Positions 16,111 through 24,509 of a DNA stretch of 64,000 bases are shown in pieces. The notes under the pieces are model-generated. The model made no database searches, was not told the DNA's origin, and was given only the letters and a program-made list of their open reading frames with translations. The translations under genes and the position numbers were made by a program. The DNA is taken from assembly GCA_046048135.1 (NCBI GenBank), contig JBJOGR010000050.1:73641-137640 (forward strand). Reading direction: 5' to 3'. Each line of letters starts with the position of its first letter. The stretch's first letter is position 1. Source of the stretch: ATZT02 sp046048135. Lineage in GTDB: Bacteria > Actinomycetota > Actinomycetes > S36-B12 > UBA5976.

Positions 16111-17331
16111 ATGGCCAAGCGTAGATTTCCTAGACCTAAAGAGGTTATTTCTCTAATTGGATTTCGCTGGCCCAACTTAAATCGTAAACAAGTAAGACTT
16201 TCTAAAGTTACAAATCTCTGGGATTTACGAGAACTTGCATCAAAGAGAACTCCTCGTTCAGTATTTGATTACACGGATGGAGCATCTGGTTCAGAAGCAA
16301 GTTTAAATAGAGCACGTGAAGTATTTTCTAAAGTTGAATTTTCTCCAAGGGTTTTAAGAGATGTGACAAATGTTGATACTTCAGTCGACATTTTAGGTCA
16401 AAAAAATTCTTTACCATTTGCTTTTGCTGCAACAGGTTTTACCAGAATGATGGGATATGAAGGCGAACCTGCAGTTGCCAGAGTTGCAAAAAAATATGGA
16501 ATTTTGTACGGACTATCAACACTTGGCACAACTTCACCTGAAGATTTAGCAAAAGAAGTTCCTGATGTAAGACGTTGGTATCAGTTATATGTAAGACGTG
16601 AAAGAGAACCTAATGAAAAATTAGTGGCTCGTGTGAAAGCTTCAGGTTTTGAAGCAATTGTTTTAACGGTAGACACTGTTGTTGGTGGAGTTAGATATCG
16701 AGATGTAAAAAATGGTTTAACAATTCCACCAAAACTTACATTAAAAACACTTTTTGATATGGCTAAGTATCCAAAATGGTGGGGAAACTTGTTAACCACT
16801 GAACCATTAGTTTTTGCATCCCTTGATATGAACGATAGCGGTGGAACTGTTGCTGATTTACTTTCCAAAATTTTTGATCCTTCAATTACTTTGGAAGATA
16901 TTAAATGGCTTAAAACTATATGGAATGGAAAATTATTAATTAAAGGTGTGCAATCGGTAGAAGATGCAGTAATGCTAAAAAATGCAGGTGTCGATGGAAT
17001 CATTCTTTCAACTCACGGTGGAAGACAAATGGATAAAGCGCCTGTGCCACTAGAACTTTTACCTGAAGTTAGAAAAGCAGTTGGAAAAGACATGACGGTA
17101 TTAATTGATGGTGGAGTTATGTCTGGCACAGATATTTTGGCTGCAATTGGATTGGGTGCTAATGCAGTTTTAGTTGGAAGAGCTTATCTTTACGGCCTTA
17201 TGGCTGGGGGAGAGCAAGGAGTTGAAAAAGTCGTTCAATTACTCAAATCAGAAATTGAAATGTCTATGAGACTCTTAGGAATCACAAAGCTTGAAGAACT
17301 CACACCAGATCGTGTGAGAATTCGTAACTAA
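16111..17331 (+). CDS. lldD: FMN-dependent L-lactate dehydrogenase / alpha-hydroxy acid dehydrogenase
   Basis: Oxidises L-lactate (or another L-2-hydroxy acid) with FMN, probably passing electrons to the quinone pool at the membrane. The 406-residue protein fits the actinobacterial LldD2-like subgroup: the YTDGASGSEASLNRAR segment, FAATGFTRMMGYEGEP, WYQLYVRRERE, the catalytic HGGR in STHGGRQMDKAP (about residue 303), then DGGVMSGTDILAAIGLGA and VGRAYLYGL for FMN phosphate binding. GAAGAGGAAC precedes the ATG. Substrate identity within the family cannot be fixed from sequence. A palindromic operator candidate lies upstream. Confidence 0.85.
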   Translation: MAKRRFPRPKEVISLIGFRWPNLNRKQVRLSKVTNLWDLRELASKRTPRSVFDYTDGASGSEASLNRAREVFSKVEFSPRVLRDVTNVDTSVDILGQKNSLPFAFAATGFTRMMGYEGEPAVARVAKKYGILYGLSTLGTTSPEDLAKEVPDVRRWYQLYVRREREPNEKLVARVKASGFEAIVLTVDTVVGGVRYRDVKNGLTIPPKLTLKTLFDMAKYPKWWGNLLTTEPLVFASLDMNDSGGTVADLLSKIFDPSITLEDIKWLKTIWNGKLLIKGVQSVEDAVMLKNAGVDGIILSTHGGRQMDKAPVPLELLPEVRKAVGKDMTVLIDGGVMSGTDILAAIGLGANAVLVGRAYLYGLMAGGEQGVEKVVQLLKSEIEMSMRLLGITKLEELTPDRVRIRN

Positions 17332-17380
17332 AATTTTCATAAATTCTTTTCGCTGTTAAGATTTTATTTAAGGCAATGAA

Positions 17381-17482
17381 AATCTTTGGCCCCGTAGTGC
17401 AGCGGCCTAGCACGCTGCCCTCTCAAGGCGGTAACGCGGGTTCAAATCCCGTCGGGGCTACCAAAGGGCCAAAAAAGATTTC
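17381..17482 (+). repeat. Inverted repeat flanking and invading tRNA-Glu
   Basis: AAATCTTT (17381-17388) and GGCCC (17389-17393, the first bases of the tRNA) are complementary to GGGCC (17467-17471) and AAAGATTT (17475-17482), with AAA bulged. This 13-bp pairing would brace the precursor ends but also competes with the tRNA acceptor stem. It could be a processing stem or chance; it lies in the leuC leader. Confidence 0.4.
17389..17464 (+). tRNA. tRNA-Glu (CTC)
   Basis: The acceptor arms GGCCCCG and CGGGGCT pair (first pair G-T), the anticodon arm CTGCC-CTCTCAA-GGCGG gives CTC, and the T arm CGGGT-TCAAATC-CCG reads as in other actinobacterial tRNA-Glu. CCA is encoded (17462-17464). It sits 45 nt before leuC and shares a neighbourhood with gltX and tRNA-Gln. 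Confidence 0.95.
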
Positions 17483-17508
17483 ATTAACTATTTTGAAGGA
17501 GAAATAAA

Positions 17509-18906
17509 TTGGGTAAGACACTTGCAGAAAAAGTTTGGGATGCACATATTGTGCACCAAGCAAGTGGAGAACCTGATCTCTTATTTATAGATTTACATTT
17601 AGTTCACGAAGTAACATCTCCTCAAGCTTTTGATGGATTGAGAGCATCAGGCAGAAAAGTAAGACGTCCTGATTTAACACTTTTAACAGAAGATCACAAC
17701 GTTCCAACTGTTGATATTGATAAACCAATTGCAGATTTAGTCTCTAGAGCTCAAGTAGATGCCTTAAGAAATAATGCTAAAGAATTTGGCTTAAGAATAT
17801 TTTCCTTAGGAAATGTAGAACAAGGAATTGTGCACGTAGTTGGTCCACAACTTGGTTTAACTCAACCAGGTATGACCATTGTTTGCGGTGATTCACATAC
17901 TTCAACTCATGGAGCATTTGGAGCACTTGCTTTTGGAATCGGAACAAGTGAAGTTGAACATGTGCTTGCAACTCAAACCCTTCCATTAAAACCATTTAAG
18001 ACAATGGCGATTACTGTTAATGGACAATTACCAAAAGGTTCAACTGCAAAAGACATTATTTTGGCAGTTATTGCAAAAATTAGTACTGGTGGTGGCCAAG
18101 GTTATGTCTTGGAATATCGCGGTGAAGCAATTCGTTCTCTTTCCATGGAAGGAAGAATGACTATTTGCAATATGAGTATTGAAGCAGGAGCAAGAGCAGG
18201 CATGATTGCTCCAGATGAAACAACTTTTGCTTATATGAAAGATCGTCCACACTCACCAAAGGGTGCAGATTGGGACAAGGCAGTTGAATATTGGAAAACT
18301 TTAAAAACAGATGATGATGCAAAGTTTGATGCTGAAGTAATTATTGATGCTTCAACTTTGACACCATTTGTTACTTGGGGAACAAATCCAGGGCAAGGAG
18401 TTTCAATTGATGATGTAGTGCCAAGTCCAGAACAATTTAATGATCCAACTGAAAAAGCAGCAGCACAGCGTGCTTTGGAATACATGGATTTAAAAGCTGG
18501 CACAAAAATTAGAGATATCAAAGTCGATACTGTTTTCTTAGGTTCTTGCACCAATGGCCGTATTGAAGATTTAAGAGCAGCAGCTGCAATTTTGAAAGGT
18601 AAAAAAATAGCACCAAGTGTGAAGATGATGGTTGTGCCAGGAAGTGCCAAAGTTGCAATTCAAGCAGAACAAGAAGGATTACCTCAAATATTTAAAGATG
18701 CAGGTGCTGATTGGAGAAATGCAGGATGTTCCATGTGTTTAGGAATGAATCCTGACAAATTAAAACCAGGGGAGAGAGCAGCATCCACTTCAAATAGAAA
18801 CTTTGAAGGCAGACAAGGCCCAGGAGGACGTACCCATTTAGTTTCACCTCTTGTTGCAGCAGCAACTGCAATAAAGGGTTCAATCACAACTCCGGATGAT
18901 ATTTAA
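17509..18906 (+). CDS. leuC: 3-Isopropylmalate dehydratase, large subunit
   Basis: Aconitase-like [4Fe-4S] enzyme that, with LeuD, isomerises 2- to 3-isopropylmalate and probably also citramalate in the CimA route. The 465 residues contain HLVHEVTSPQAFDGLR, GDSHTSTHGAFGALAFGIGTSEVEHV, FLGSCTNGRIEDL and CSMCLGMNPD, whose cysteines hold the cluster. The start is TTG at 17509 with GAAGGAG at 17495-17501. leuD begins on the base after the stop. tRNA-Glu lies directly upstream, so the leuCD transcript may include or begin near it. Confidence 0.96.
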   Translation: MGKTLAEKVWDAHIVHQASGEPDLLFIDLHLVHEVTSPQAFDGLRASGRKVRRPDLTLLTEDHNVPTVDIDKPIADLVSRAQVDALRNNAKEFGLRIFSLGNVEQGIVHVVGPQLGLTQPGMTIVCGDSHTSTHGAFGALAFGIGTSEVEHVLATQTLPLKPFKTMAITVNGQLPKGSTAKDIILAVIAKISTGGGQGYVLEYRGEAIRSLSMEGRMTICNMSIEAGARAGMIAPDETTFAYMKDRPHSPKGADWDKAVEYWKTLKTDDDAKFDAEVIIDASTLTPFVTWGTNPGQGVSIDDVVPSPEQFNDPTEKAAAQRALEYMDLKAGTKIRDIKVDTVFLGSCTNGRIEDLRAAAAILKGKKIAPSVKMMVVPGSAKVAIQAEQEGLPQIFKDAGADWRNAGCSMCLGMNPDKLKPGERAASTSNRNFEGRQGPGGRTHLVSPLVAAATAIKGSITTPDDI

Positions 18907-19494
18907 ATGGATAAATTTATTTCCCATTCTGGTTTTGGGGTTCCACTTAGAAGAAGCAACGTTGACACAGATCAAATAATTCCTGCTGAATATTTAAAAC
19001 GAATTACCCGTCATGGCTTTGAAGATGCTCTATTTAAAGCTTGGCGGGAAGATCCAAACTTTGTGCTTAATAAACCTGAATATAAAGAAGGATCAATTCT
19101 TATTGCTGGACCTGAATTTGGTACAGGTTCTTCCAGAGAACATGCTGTTTGGGCGTTGATGGATTATGGATTCAAAGTGGTTTTATCTTCCAGATTTGCA
19201 GATATATTCAGAGGAAACTCAGGCAAAGCAGGATTAGTTACAGCACTTGTTTCTCAAGAAGTGATTGAAAAACTCTGGGCACTGGTTGAAAGTGATCCTA
19301 AAACTTCTATAACAGTTGATCTAGAAAAAAGAAAAGTGATTGCTAAAGATTTAGAAGCAGATTTTCAAATTGATGATTATGTGCGCTGGCGTCTAATGGA
19401 AGGTTTAGACGATATTGGATTAACACTTCGTCATGAATCAAAAATTACTGAATTTGAAAAAACCCGACCAAGTTTTAAACCAATTACTAAGTAG
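18907..19494 (+). CDS. leuD: 3-Isopropylmalate dehydratase, small subunit
   Basis: Small (swivel domain) partner of LeuC. The 195 residues include NVDTDQIIPAEYLKR, GPEFGTGSSREHAVWALMDYG and SSRFADIFRGNSGKAGL, all characteristic. It starts immediately after the leuC TAA with no gap, so translation is probably coupled. A hairpin with six T (19555-19577) ends the unit. Confidence 0.96.
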   Translation: MDKFISHSGFGVPLRRSNVDTDQIIPAEYLKRITRHGFEDALFKAWREDPNFVLNKPEYKEGSILIAGPEFGTGSSREHAVWALMDYGFKVVLSSRFADIFRGNSGKAGLVTALVSQEVIEKLWALVESDPKTSITVDLEKRKVIAKDLEADFQIDDYVRWRLMEGLDDIGLTLRHESKITEFEKTRPSFKPITK

Positions 19495-19554
19495 TTAACA
19501 TAAGTCACACCCGTTACATAAAAGTCCTTTATTTTTAAGGTTTTAAAAAAATTT

Positions 19555-19577
19555 TCCTTATTTCATAAGGATTTTTT
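19555..19577 (+). terminator. Intrinsic terminator after leuCD
   Basis: TCCTTAT (19555-19561) pairs with ATAAGGA (19565-19571) over a TTC loop, followed by six T (19572-19577). A weaker CCTT/AAGG hairpin lies about 25 nt upstream. Confidence 0.75.
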
Positions 19578-19691
19578 GGCGTGTCGAATGAAAAACCCTT
19601 ATTTTATTGCGTAATTTTAACTTTGTAATAAAACACTTTTATTACACGCCTTTAAATAAAGGTAAAAAAGAACTTTAGAAAGGTTCCCCAG
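19578..19691 (+). promoter_or_regulatory. Structured AT-rich leader region of hup
   Basis: Between the leuD terminator and the hup start are several exact inverted repeats: GTAATAAAA (19625-19633) with TTTTATTAC (19637-19645, loop CAC), CCTTTA (19649-19654) with TAAAGG (19657-19662), and a long-range GGCGTGT (19578-19584) with ACACGCC (19644-19650) that would exclude part of the first stem. I cannot place the promoter, so some of this may be operator DNA rather than RNA leader. Confidence 0.5.
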
Positions 19692-20039
19692 TTGAAGAAG
19701 CCAGACTTAGCAGACTTAGTGCAACAACACTTTGAAGCAAACCGTCGTCAAGCTCTTGATTTTGTCGACATCTTTTTCGATACCATCACCAATGCAGTTG
19801 CATCAGGTGAAAAAGTTTCAATCGCAGGATTTGGAATTTGGGAAAAGAAAACCCGTGCAGCACGTATTGCTAGAAACCCAATGACTGGGGCTCCAGTTAA
19901 AGTTCCAGCAAAAACTGTTGCAAAATTTAGACCAGCAGCAGACTTCAAAAACATTGTTTTAGGTGGCAAAAGAGCTGCTAAAAAAGCAAAGAAAGCTACT
20001 GCTAAGAAAGCAAAAGCAGCAGGAAAGAAAAAGCGCTAA
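19692..20039 (+). CDS. hup: DNA-binding protein HU with Lys/Ala-rich tail
   Basis: Nucleoid protein that bends and compacts DNA. Residues 1-95 are a HU/IHF domain (KVSIAGFGIWEKKTRAARIARNPMTG is the beta-arm region), and residues about 96-115 are a basic tail (RAAKKAKKATAKKAKAAGKKKR). Actinobacterial HupB/HupS proteins have such tails; this one is short compared with the roughly 214-residue mycobacterial HupB. The start is TTG at 19692 with AGAAAGG upstream. The position after leuCD is conserved in actinobacteria. A second, purely basic small protein lies at 57411-57584. Confidence 0.93.
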   Translation: MKKPDLADLVQQHFEANRRQALDFVDIFFDTITNAVASGEKVSIAGFGIWEKKTRAARIARNPMTGAPVKVPAKTVAKFRPAADFKNIVLGGKRAAKKAKKATAKKAKAAGKKKR

Positions 20040-20059
20040 AACATAAGCATTTTCGAGTT

Positions 20060-20092
20060 GATGCCCGGTAGCAGATTCTGCTATCGGGCATC
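20060..20092 (+). terminator. Strong 15-bp hairpin after hup
   Basis: GATGCCCGGTAGCAG (20060-20074) pairs with CTGCTATCGGGCATC (20078-20092) with one G-T pair and an ATT loop. It is the most stable-looking stem in the area, but no T tract follows; it is probably a terminator or 3'-end stabiliser for hup. Confidence 0.6.
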
Positions 20093-20112
20093 ATGCTGAT
20101 TGGATACTCTTT

Positions 20113-20835
20113 ATGGCTTTTGTAACACGCAAGTCAAAACTAGGTTTGGTTTATCGATTTATTGTTGTTGTGCTTCGTCCATTATTAGTTTTATTTACCA
20201 AACGTGATTATCGCGGAACTGAAAATTTAGCTCAAGATTCAGGAATTATTGTGGCAATGAATCATAATTCTTGGTTTGATCCATTTGTAGTTGCACAATT
20301 TATGTGGGATAACAACAGGCCTCCAAAGTTTTTAGCAAAATCAGGAATTTTTAGAATTCCTGTAATTGGCCAGTTAGTTTGGTTAGCTGGACAAATTCCT
20401 GTTTATAGAGAATCAAGACATGCAAAAATTGCAGTAAGAGGAGCAATAAAAGCAGTTGAAAAAGGTGAAGCAGTAGTTCTAAGTCCCGAAGGAACTTTAA
20501 CTAGAGATCCAAATTTGTGGCCCATGGAAGGTAAAACTGGTGCAGCAAGAATTGCTTTGGCAACAAAACTTCCTTTGATTCCAGTTGCGCATTGGGGAGC
20601 ACATTTAGTTTTGGCTCCATATTCTAAAAAATTAAAACTTCTTCCCAGAAAAACCATGATGGTAAAAGCTGGACCACCTGTTGATTTATCTGATTTATAC
20701 GATCAAGAAATAACTGGTGAGATACTAAAAATTGCAACTTCAAGAATTATGGATGCAATTACAAAAGAGTTGGCTGATTTAAGAAATGAAACACCACCTG
20801 AACAAAGAATGCCTTGGACAAAGGAAAGACCATGA
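20113..20835 (+). CDS. plsC: 1-Acyl-sn-glycerol-3-phosphate acyltransferase (PlsC family)
   Basis: Membrane-associated acyltransferase adding the second acyl chain to lysophosphatidate. The 240 residues have a hydrophobic N-terminus (about 12-30), the NHNSWFD version of the HX4D catalytic motif (about residues 52-58) and the SPEGTLTRD motif (about 125). It overlaps gpsA, which makes the glycerol-3-phosphate backbone, by 4 nt, so the pair forms a phospholipid unit with ddl downstream. The exact acyl acceptor is inferred from the family. Confidence 0.88.
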   Translation: MAFVTRKSKLGLVYRFIVVVLRPLLVLFTKRDYRGTENLAQDSGIIVAMNHNSWFDPFVVAQFMWDNNRPPKFLAKSGIFRIPVIGQLVWLAGQIPVYRESRHAKIAVRGAIKAVEKGEAVVLSPEGTLTRDPNLWPMEGKTGAARIALATKLPLIPVAHWGAHLVLAPYSKKLKLLPRKTMMVKAGPPVDLSDLYDQEITGEILKIATSRIMDAITKELADLRNETPPEQRMPWTKERP

Positions 20836-21833
20836 GACAAGTTGCGGTGATGGGTGGTGGAGCTTGGGCAACAGCATGCGCCCAAGTTTTAGCTGATGCG
20901 GGAAATGAAGTTTATTTATGGGCAAGAGATGAAAAAGTTGTGCAAGATATAAATGAGAATAGACATAATTCTAAATTTCATCCAAATGTCAAATTATCTT
21001 CTCGTATTAAAGCAAGCTCAAATGCTGAAGAAGTGCTTAGGAATAAAGAATTAGTATTTTTTGCTTTACCTGCGCAATCTTTAAGACAAAATTTAGAAAG
21101 TTGGAAGGAATTTGTTTCCCCAACAGCAGTTTATGTTTCTTTAATCAAAGGAATAGAAAATTCAACAAAGATGAGAATCACTGAAGTAATGATGGATGTA
21201 TTTGGTTGTTCTGAAAATCGAGTTGCAGCATTAAGTGGGCCAAATTTAGCGGGAGAAATAATTCATCGACAACCAACAGCATCAACCATTGCATGTGCAG
21301 ATGAAGATGTTGCAGCAGATATAGCAAATGCTCTTGCCACAAATTATTTCCGAGTTTTTTGGACCACTGATGTCATTGGCACTGAATTAGCAGGTGCTAT
21401 AAAAAACGTAGTCGCAATTGCAAATGGAATAGCTGTAGGACTTGGTCTTGGAGAAAACACTCAATCTGCATTAATCACTAGAGGTCTTGCTGAAATGACA
21501 AGACTTGGAGTTGCATTGGGTGCAAAAACTGAAACATTTTTAGGTTTAGCAGGAATTGGGGATTTAATCGCAACAAGTCAATCACCACTTTCTAGAAATA
21601 GAACTTTTGGTGAAGCCCTAGGACATGGTGCAACTATTGAACAAGCTCAAGAAAAAGCACATGGAACAGTTGAAGGAGCAAAAAGTTTAGCGCCGCTTTT
21701 AGCAATTGCTGCAAAATTTAATTTAGATATGCCAATTGCAGCCCAAGTGTTAAGAGTAATCAGAGATGGCGATGATGCTCACGAAGTGATGACTGCCTTA
21801 CTTGAACAACCTATAACTGCAGAACACGAATAG
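20832..21833 (+). CDS. gpsA: Glycerol-3-phosphate dehydrogenase [NAD(P)+]
   Basis: Reduces dihydroxyacetone phosphate to sn-glycerol-3-phosphate for phospholipids. From ATG 20832 it is 333 residues, beginning MRQVAVMGGGAWATACAQV (dinucleotide-binding GGGAWA); the catalytic-lysine region GAIKNVVAIANGIAVGLGLG is present. The frame opens earlier at 20814, but 20832 gives the standard N-terminus, overlaps the plsC stop as ATGA and has AAAGGA upstream. ddl follows after 12 nt. Confidence 0.95.
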   Translation: MRQVAVMGGGAWATACAQVLADAGNEVYLWARDEKVVQDINENRHNSKFHPNVKLSSRIKASSNAEEVLRNKELVFFALPAQSLRQNLESWKEFVSPTAVYVSLIKGIENSTKMRITEVMMDVFGCSENRVAALSGPNLAGEIIHRQPTASTIACADEDVAADIANALATNYFRVFWTTDVIGTELAGAIKNVVAIANGIAVGLGLGENTQSALITRGLAEMTRLGVALGAKTETFLGLAGIGDLIATSQSPLSRNRTFGEALGHGATIEQAQEKAHGTVEGAKSLAPLLAIAAKFNLDMPIAAQVLRVIRDGDDAHEVMTALLEQPITAEHE

Positions 21834-21845
21834 AATTAAAGTGTT

Positions 21846-22925
21846 ATGGACAAAATAAGAGTTGGAATTTTATTCGGAGGTAGATCCTCTGAACATGAAA
21901 TTTCTTGTATTTCGGCAAATTCCATATTGAATGTGATTGATAGAAATAAATACGAAGTAATCCCAATTGGTTTAACTAAAGATAATCAATGGGTCATTTT
22001 TGAAGATAAAAATCCATTCTTGAAATTAGAAAAAAAGGAATTACCAGAGGTAACAACTAAAGGTTTACAAGACAACAAAGTAGTAAAAGTTTCTCAATTT
22101 CCACCAGAAGAATTAATCTCACTAGATGTAATTTTTCCAGTGCTTCATGGTCCTTATGGCGAAGATGGAACCATTCAGGGCTTAATTGATATGCATGCCA
22201 TAGCTTTTGTTGGAGCTGGGGTTTTGGCAAGTGCAATAGGCATGGATAAAGTCACCTCAAAAGCATTACTAAAAATTACAGAATTTCCAGTAGGCGATTT
22301 TGTCTCAGTACTTGATGCTTCATGGAGAAATAATAAAAACGAAATTTTAAATCAAATAAAAGATATGGGTTTTCCAGTTTTTGTTAAACCAGCACGAGCA
22401 GGAAGTTCAGTAGGCATAAGTAAAGTTAAAGATTTTGCCAAACTTGAAGAAGCAATCGAAGAAGCAAGAAAGTTTGATAAACGTCTAATCGTTGAAAAAA
22501 GTATTGAAAATGCTCGAGAAATAGAGTGCTCAGTAATAAGTGGTGAAGGTAAAAAACCAGCACGGGCAAGTTTGCCGGCAGAAATAATTGTAAAAAAAGA
22601 TCATGAATTTTACGACTATGAAGCAAAGTATTTAGATGATTCAGCAGAACTAGTTGTGCCAGCAAAATTAGATAAAAAACTTTTGGATCAAGTCCAAATG
22701 CTTGCAACTAGAGTCTTTGATTTGTTGAATTGTGAAGGCTTAGCCAGAGTTGATTTCTTTATTACAAAAGACGATCAAGTTTTAGTAAATGAAATAAACA
22801 CCATGCCTGGATTTACTTCCATTTCTATGTTTCCCAGAATGTGGGAAGCAACAGGTTTAAAGTATGCAGAATTAGTTGATTATCTAATTAATGAAGCTTT
22901 AGAAAGACCTTTGGGTCTTCACTAG
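21846..22925 (+). CDS. ddl: D-alanine--D-alanine ligase
   Basis: ATP-grasp ligase making D-Ala-D-Ala for peptidoglycan. The 359 residues show VGILFGGRSSEHEISCISA, VFPVLHGPYGEDGTIQG, the ATP-grasp segment PVFVKPARAGSSVGISKV, and the metal-binding end FFITKDDQVLVNEINTMPGFT. The order plsC-gpsA-ddl resembles the mycobacterial arrangement of gpdA2 and ddlA. It converges on the small Lrp-type gene with a 3-nt gap. Confidence 0.95.
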   Translation: MDKIRVGILFGGRSSEHEISCISANSILNVIDRNKYEVIPIGLTKDNQWVIFEDKNPFLKLEKKELPEVTTKGLQDNKVVKVSQFPPEELISLDVIFPVLHGPYGEDGTIQGLIDMHAIAFVGAGVLASAIGMDKVTSKALLKITEFPVGDFVSVLDASWRNNKNEILNQIKDMGFPVFVKPARAGSSVGISKVKDFAKLEEAIEEARKFDKRLIVEKSIENAREIECSVISGEGKKPARASLPAEIIVKKDHEFYDYEAKYLDDSAELVVPAKLDKKLLDQVQMLATRVFDLLNCEGLARVDFFITKDDQVLVNEINTMPGFTSISMFPRMWEATGLKYAELVDYLINEALERPLGLH

Positions 22926-22928
22926 TTT

Positions 22929-23165
22929 TTACAAATTAACAATCGGGCAAGTAAGTGTTCTGGTAATTCCTTTAACTGTTTGAACTTTTGTTAGCACAAC
23001 TTTTGCTAATTGATCCATATCTTTTGCTTCTGCTCGAACAATTACGTCATAAGGACCTGTGACGTGTTCAGCGTTCATCACACCTTGGATTTCATTTATC
23101 GCTTTTGCCACTTCGTTTGATTTTCCGACATCAGTTTGGACAAGAATGTAGGCCTGGACGCTCAT
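22929..23165 (-). CDS. Stand-alone Lrp/AsnC ligand-binding (RAM) domain protein
   Basis: The 78 residues correspond to the C-terminal effector-binding alpha/beta sandwich of Lrp/AsnC regulators (AYILVQTDVGKSNEVAKAINE ... GPYDVIVRAEAKDMDQLAKVV), with no DNA-binding helix-turn-helix. Such stand-alone domains oligomerise and may bind amino acids or modulate full-length Lrp proteins. It is convergent with ddl and divergent from thiL. The ligand and partner are unknown; its presence near branched-chain genes is suggestive at most. Confidence 0.85.
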   Translation of the reverse strand: MSVQAYILVQTDVGKSNEVAKAINEIQGVMNAEHVTGPYDVIVRAEAKDMDQLAKVVLTKVQTVKGITRTLTCPIVNL

Positions 23166-23240
23166 TTATTCAACTTTCTTTAAAGTGTTTAAGGACTTAA
23201 CATACATTTAAGTTGGATAATTGAAAAGAGGTGAATCTAG

Positions 23241-24203
23241 ATGAGTGATGAAACAATTGCCCAAATTGGCGAATTTGGCTTTGTTGAGTTATTAAAGTCT
23301 CGTCTTGCTCCTGCCTCCCAAGTGCTTCTAGGTTTGGGCGATGATGCCGCAATTGTTCGTTTAGATAACAACCAAGTTGTTGCTTCAACAGACATGTTGG
23401 TTGAAGGAATGCATTTCAAAACAGAATGGTCAAGTGCCAGAGATATTGGGCATCGTGCAGCTGCTGCTAATTTGGCAGATTTAATTGCCACAGGTGCAAC
23501 TCCAACTGCACTTTTAATTGGTTTAGCAATTCCTGCAAACACGAAAGTTAATTGGTTACTTGAATTAGTAGATGGAATTTGTGAAGAAGCAGCTTTAGTA
23601 AATGCTGCGGTTGTTGGAGGAGATACAACCAAATCTGAAAAATTAATAATTTCTATAACTGCATTAGGAAATATTAATGATTCTGGTTTATCGCAAGCAC
23701 CACTTAAAAGAAGTGGAGCTCAACCTGGAAATTTAGTAATAATGTCAGGCCGACTTGGCTGGGCAGAAGCAGGATTAAATGCGTTAAGAAAAGGATTTAA
23801 ATCACCAAAAGTAGTTTGTGATGCACATCGAAGACCTAAGATTAATTATTTTGCTGGAATGATTGCCAAGGATTTTGTGTCATCCATGATTGATGTTTCT
23901 GATGGCTTAATTCAAGATTTAGGACATATTGCAAAAGCTTCTGAAGTTCATATTGATTTAAAAACTACAAGTTTAATTCCTGAACAAGAAATACTTGATG
24001 TGGCAGCAGCATTAAATGTTGATCCCATGATTTGGGTGATGACTGGGGGAGATGATCATGCATTTGTGGCAACACTGCCACGATCTAGACAAATACCAGA
24101 TGGATTTAAAGTTATTGGAGAAGTTTTTGAAGGTAAACCAGAAGTAACAATTGATGGTAAACACTTCTTAGGCCCAAAAGGCCACGATCATTTTAAATAT
24201 TAA
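23241..24203 (+). CDS. thiL: Thiamine-monophosphate kinase
   Basis: Phosphorylates thiamine phosphate to thiamine diphosphate, the cofactor used by IlvB. The 320-residue protein has the AIR-synthase-like fold: LGDDAAIVRLDNNQVVASTDMLVEG near the N-terminus, RAAAANLADLIATGATPTALLIGLAIP, and MIDVSDGLIQDLGHIAKAS. AGAGGTGA precedes the ATG. It is convergent with rpmB with no bases between the stop codons. Confidence 0.94.
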   Translation: MSDETIAQIGEFGFVELLKSRLAPASQVLLGLGDDAAIVRLDNNQVVASTDMLVEGMHFKTEWSSARDIGHRAAAANLADLIATGATPTALLIGLAIPANTKVNWLLELVDGICEEAALVNAAVVGGDTTKSEKLIISITALGNINDSGLSQAPLKRSGAQPGNLVIMSGRLGWAEAGLNALRKGFKSPKVVCDAHRRPKINYFAGMIAKDFVSSMIDVSDGLIQDLGHIAKASEVHIDLKTTSLIPEQEILDVAAALNVDPMIWVMTGGDDHAFVATLPRSRQIPDGFKVIGEVFEGKPEVTIDGKHFLGPKGHDHFKY

Positions 24204-24389
24204 TTAACGAGAAACTTTTCCTGCACGAAGGCAAGAAGTACAAACATTAACGTGTTTTGGAGTGCCTTTAATTAAAGCTTTAACTCTTTGAATGTTTGGA
24301 TTAAAACGTCTTTTAGTTTTGATATTAGAGTGTGAAACTTTATGACCAAATCCTGGACCTTTGCCGCAGACATCACATTTAGCAGCCAT
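24204..24389 (-). CDS. rpmB: 50S ribosomal protein L28 (zinc-binding form)
   Basis: The 61 residues begin MAAKCDVCGKGPGFGHKVSHS and include the second Cys pair CTSC, so this is the zinc-binding form; RRFNPNIQRVK is typical of L28. The frame is open to a GTG at 24401, but that codon abuts AGGAG with no spacer, while ATG 24389 has the normal N-terminus and an 11-nt spacing. It lies between thiL and recG as in other actinobacteria, divergent from recG. Confidence 0.94.
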   Translation of the reverse strand: MAAKCDVCGKGPGFGHKVSHSNIKTKRRFNPNIQRVKALIKGTPKHVNVCTSCLRAGKVSR

Positions 24390-24509
24390 TAGTTTTTTCA
24401 CTCCTATTAATTAATTATTTTCTTACTATTTATTTAACCTTGAAAAAGCCTATCTAAGGCATTGAATGCACCTAGAAACCACCCACTGACTCTAGGCTAA
24501 GAACTAACA

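Noticed and set aside
24390..24401. GTG start of rpmB giving MKKL in front of MAAKC
   Set aside because: The GTG abuts the AGGAG sequence with no spacing; the ATG gives the standard L28 N-terminus.
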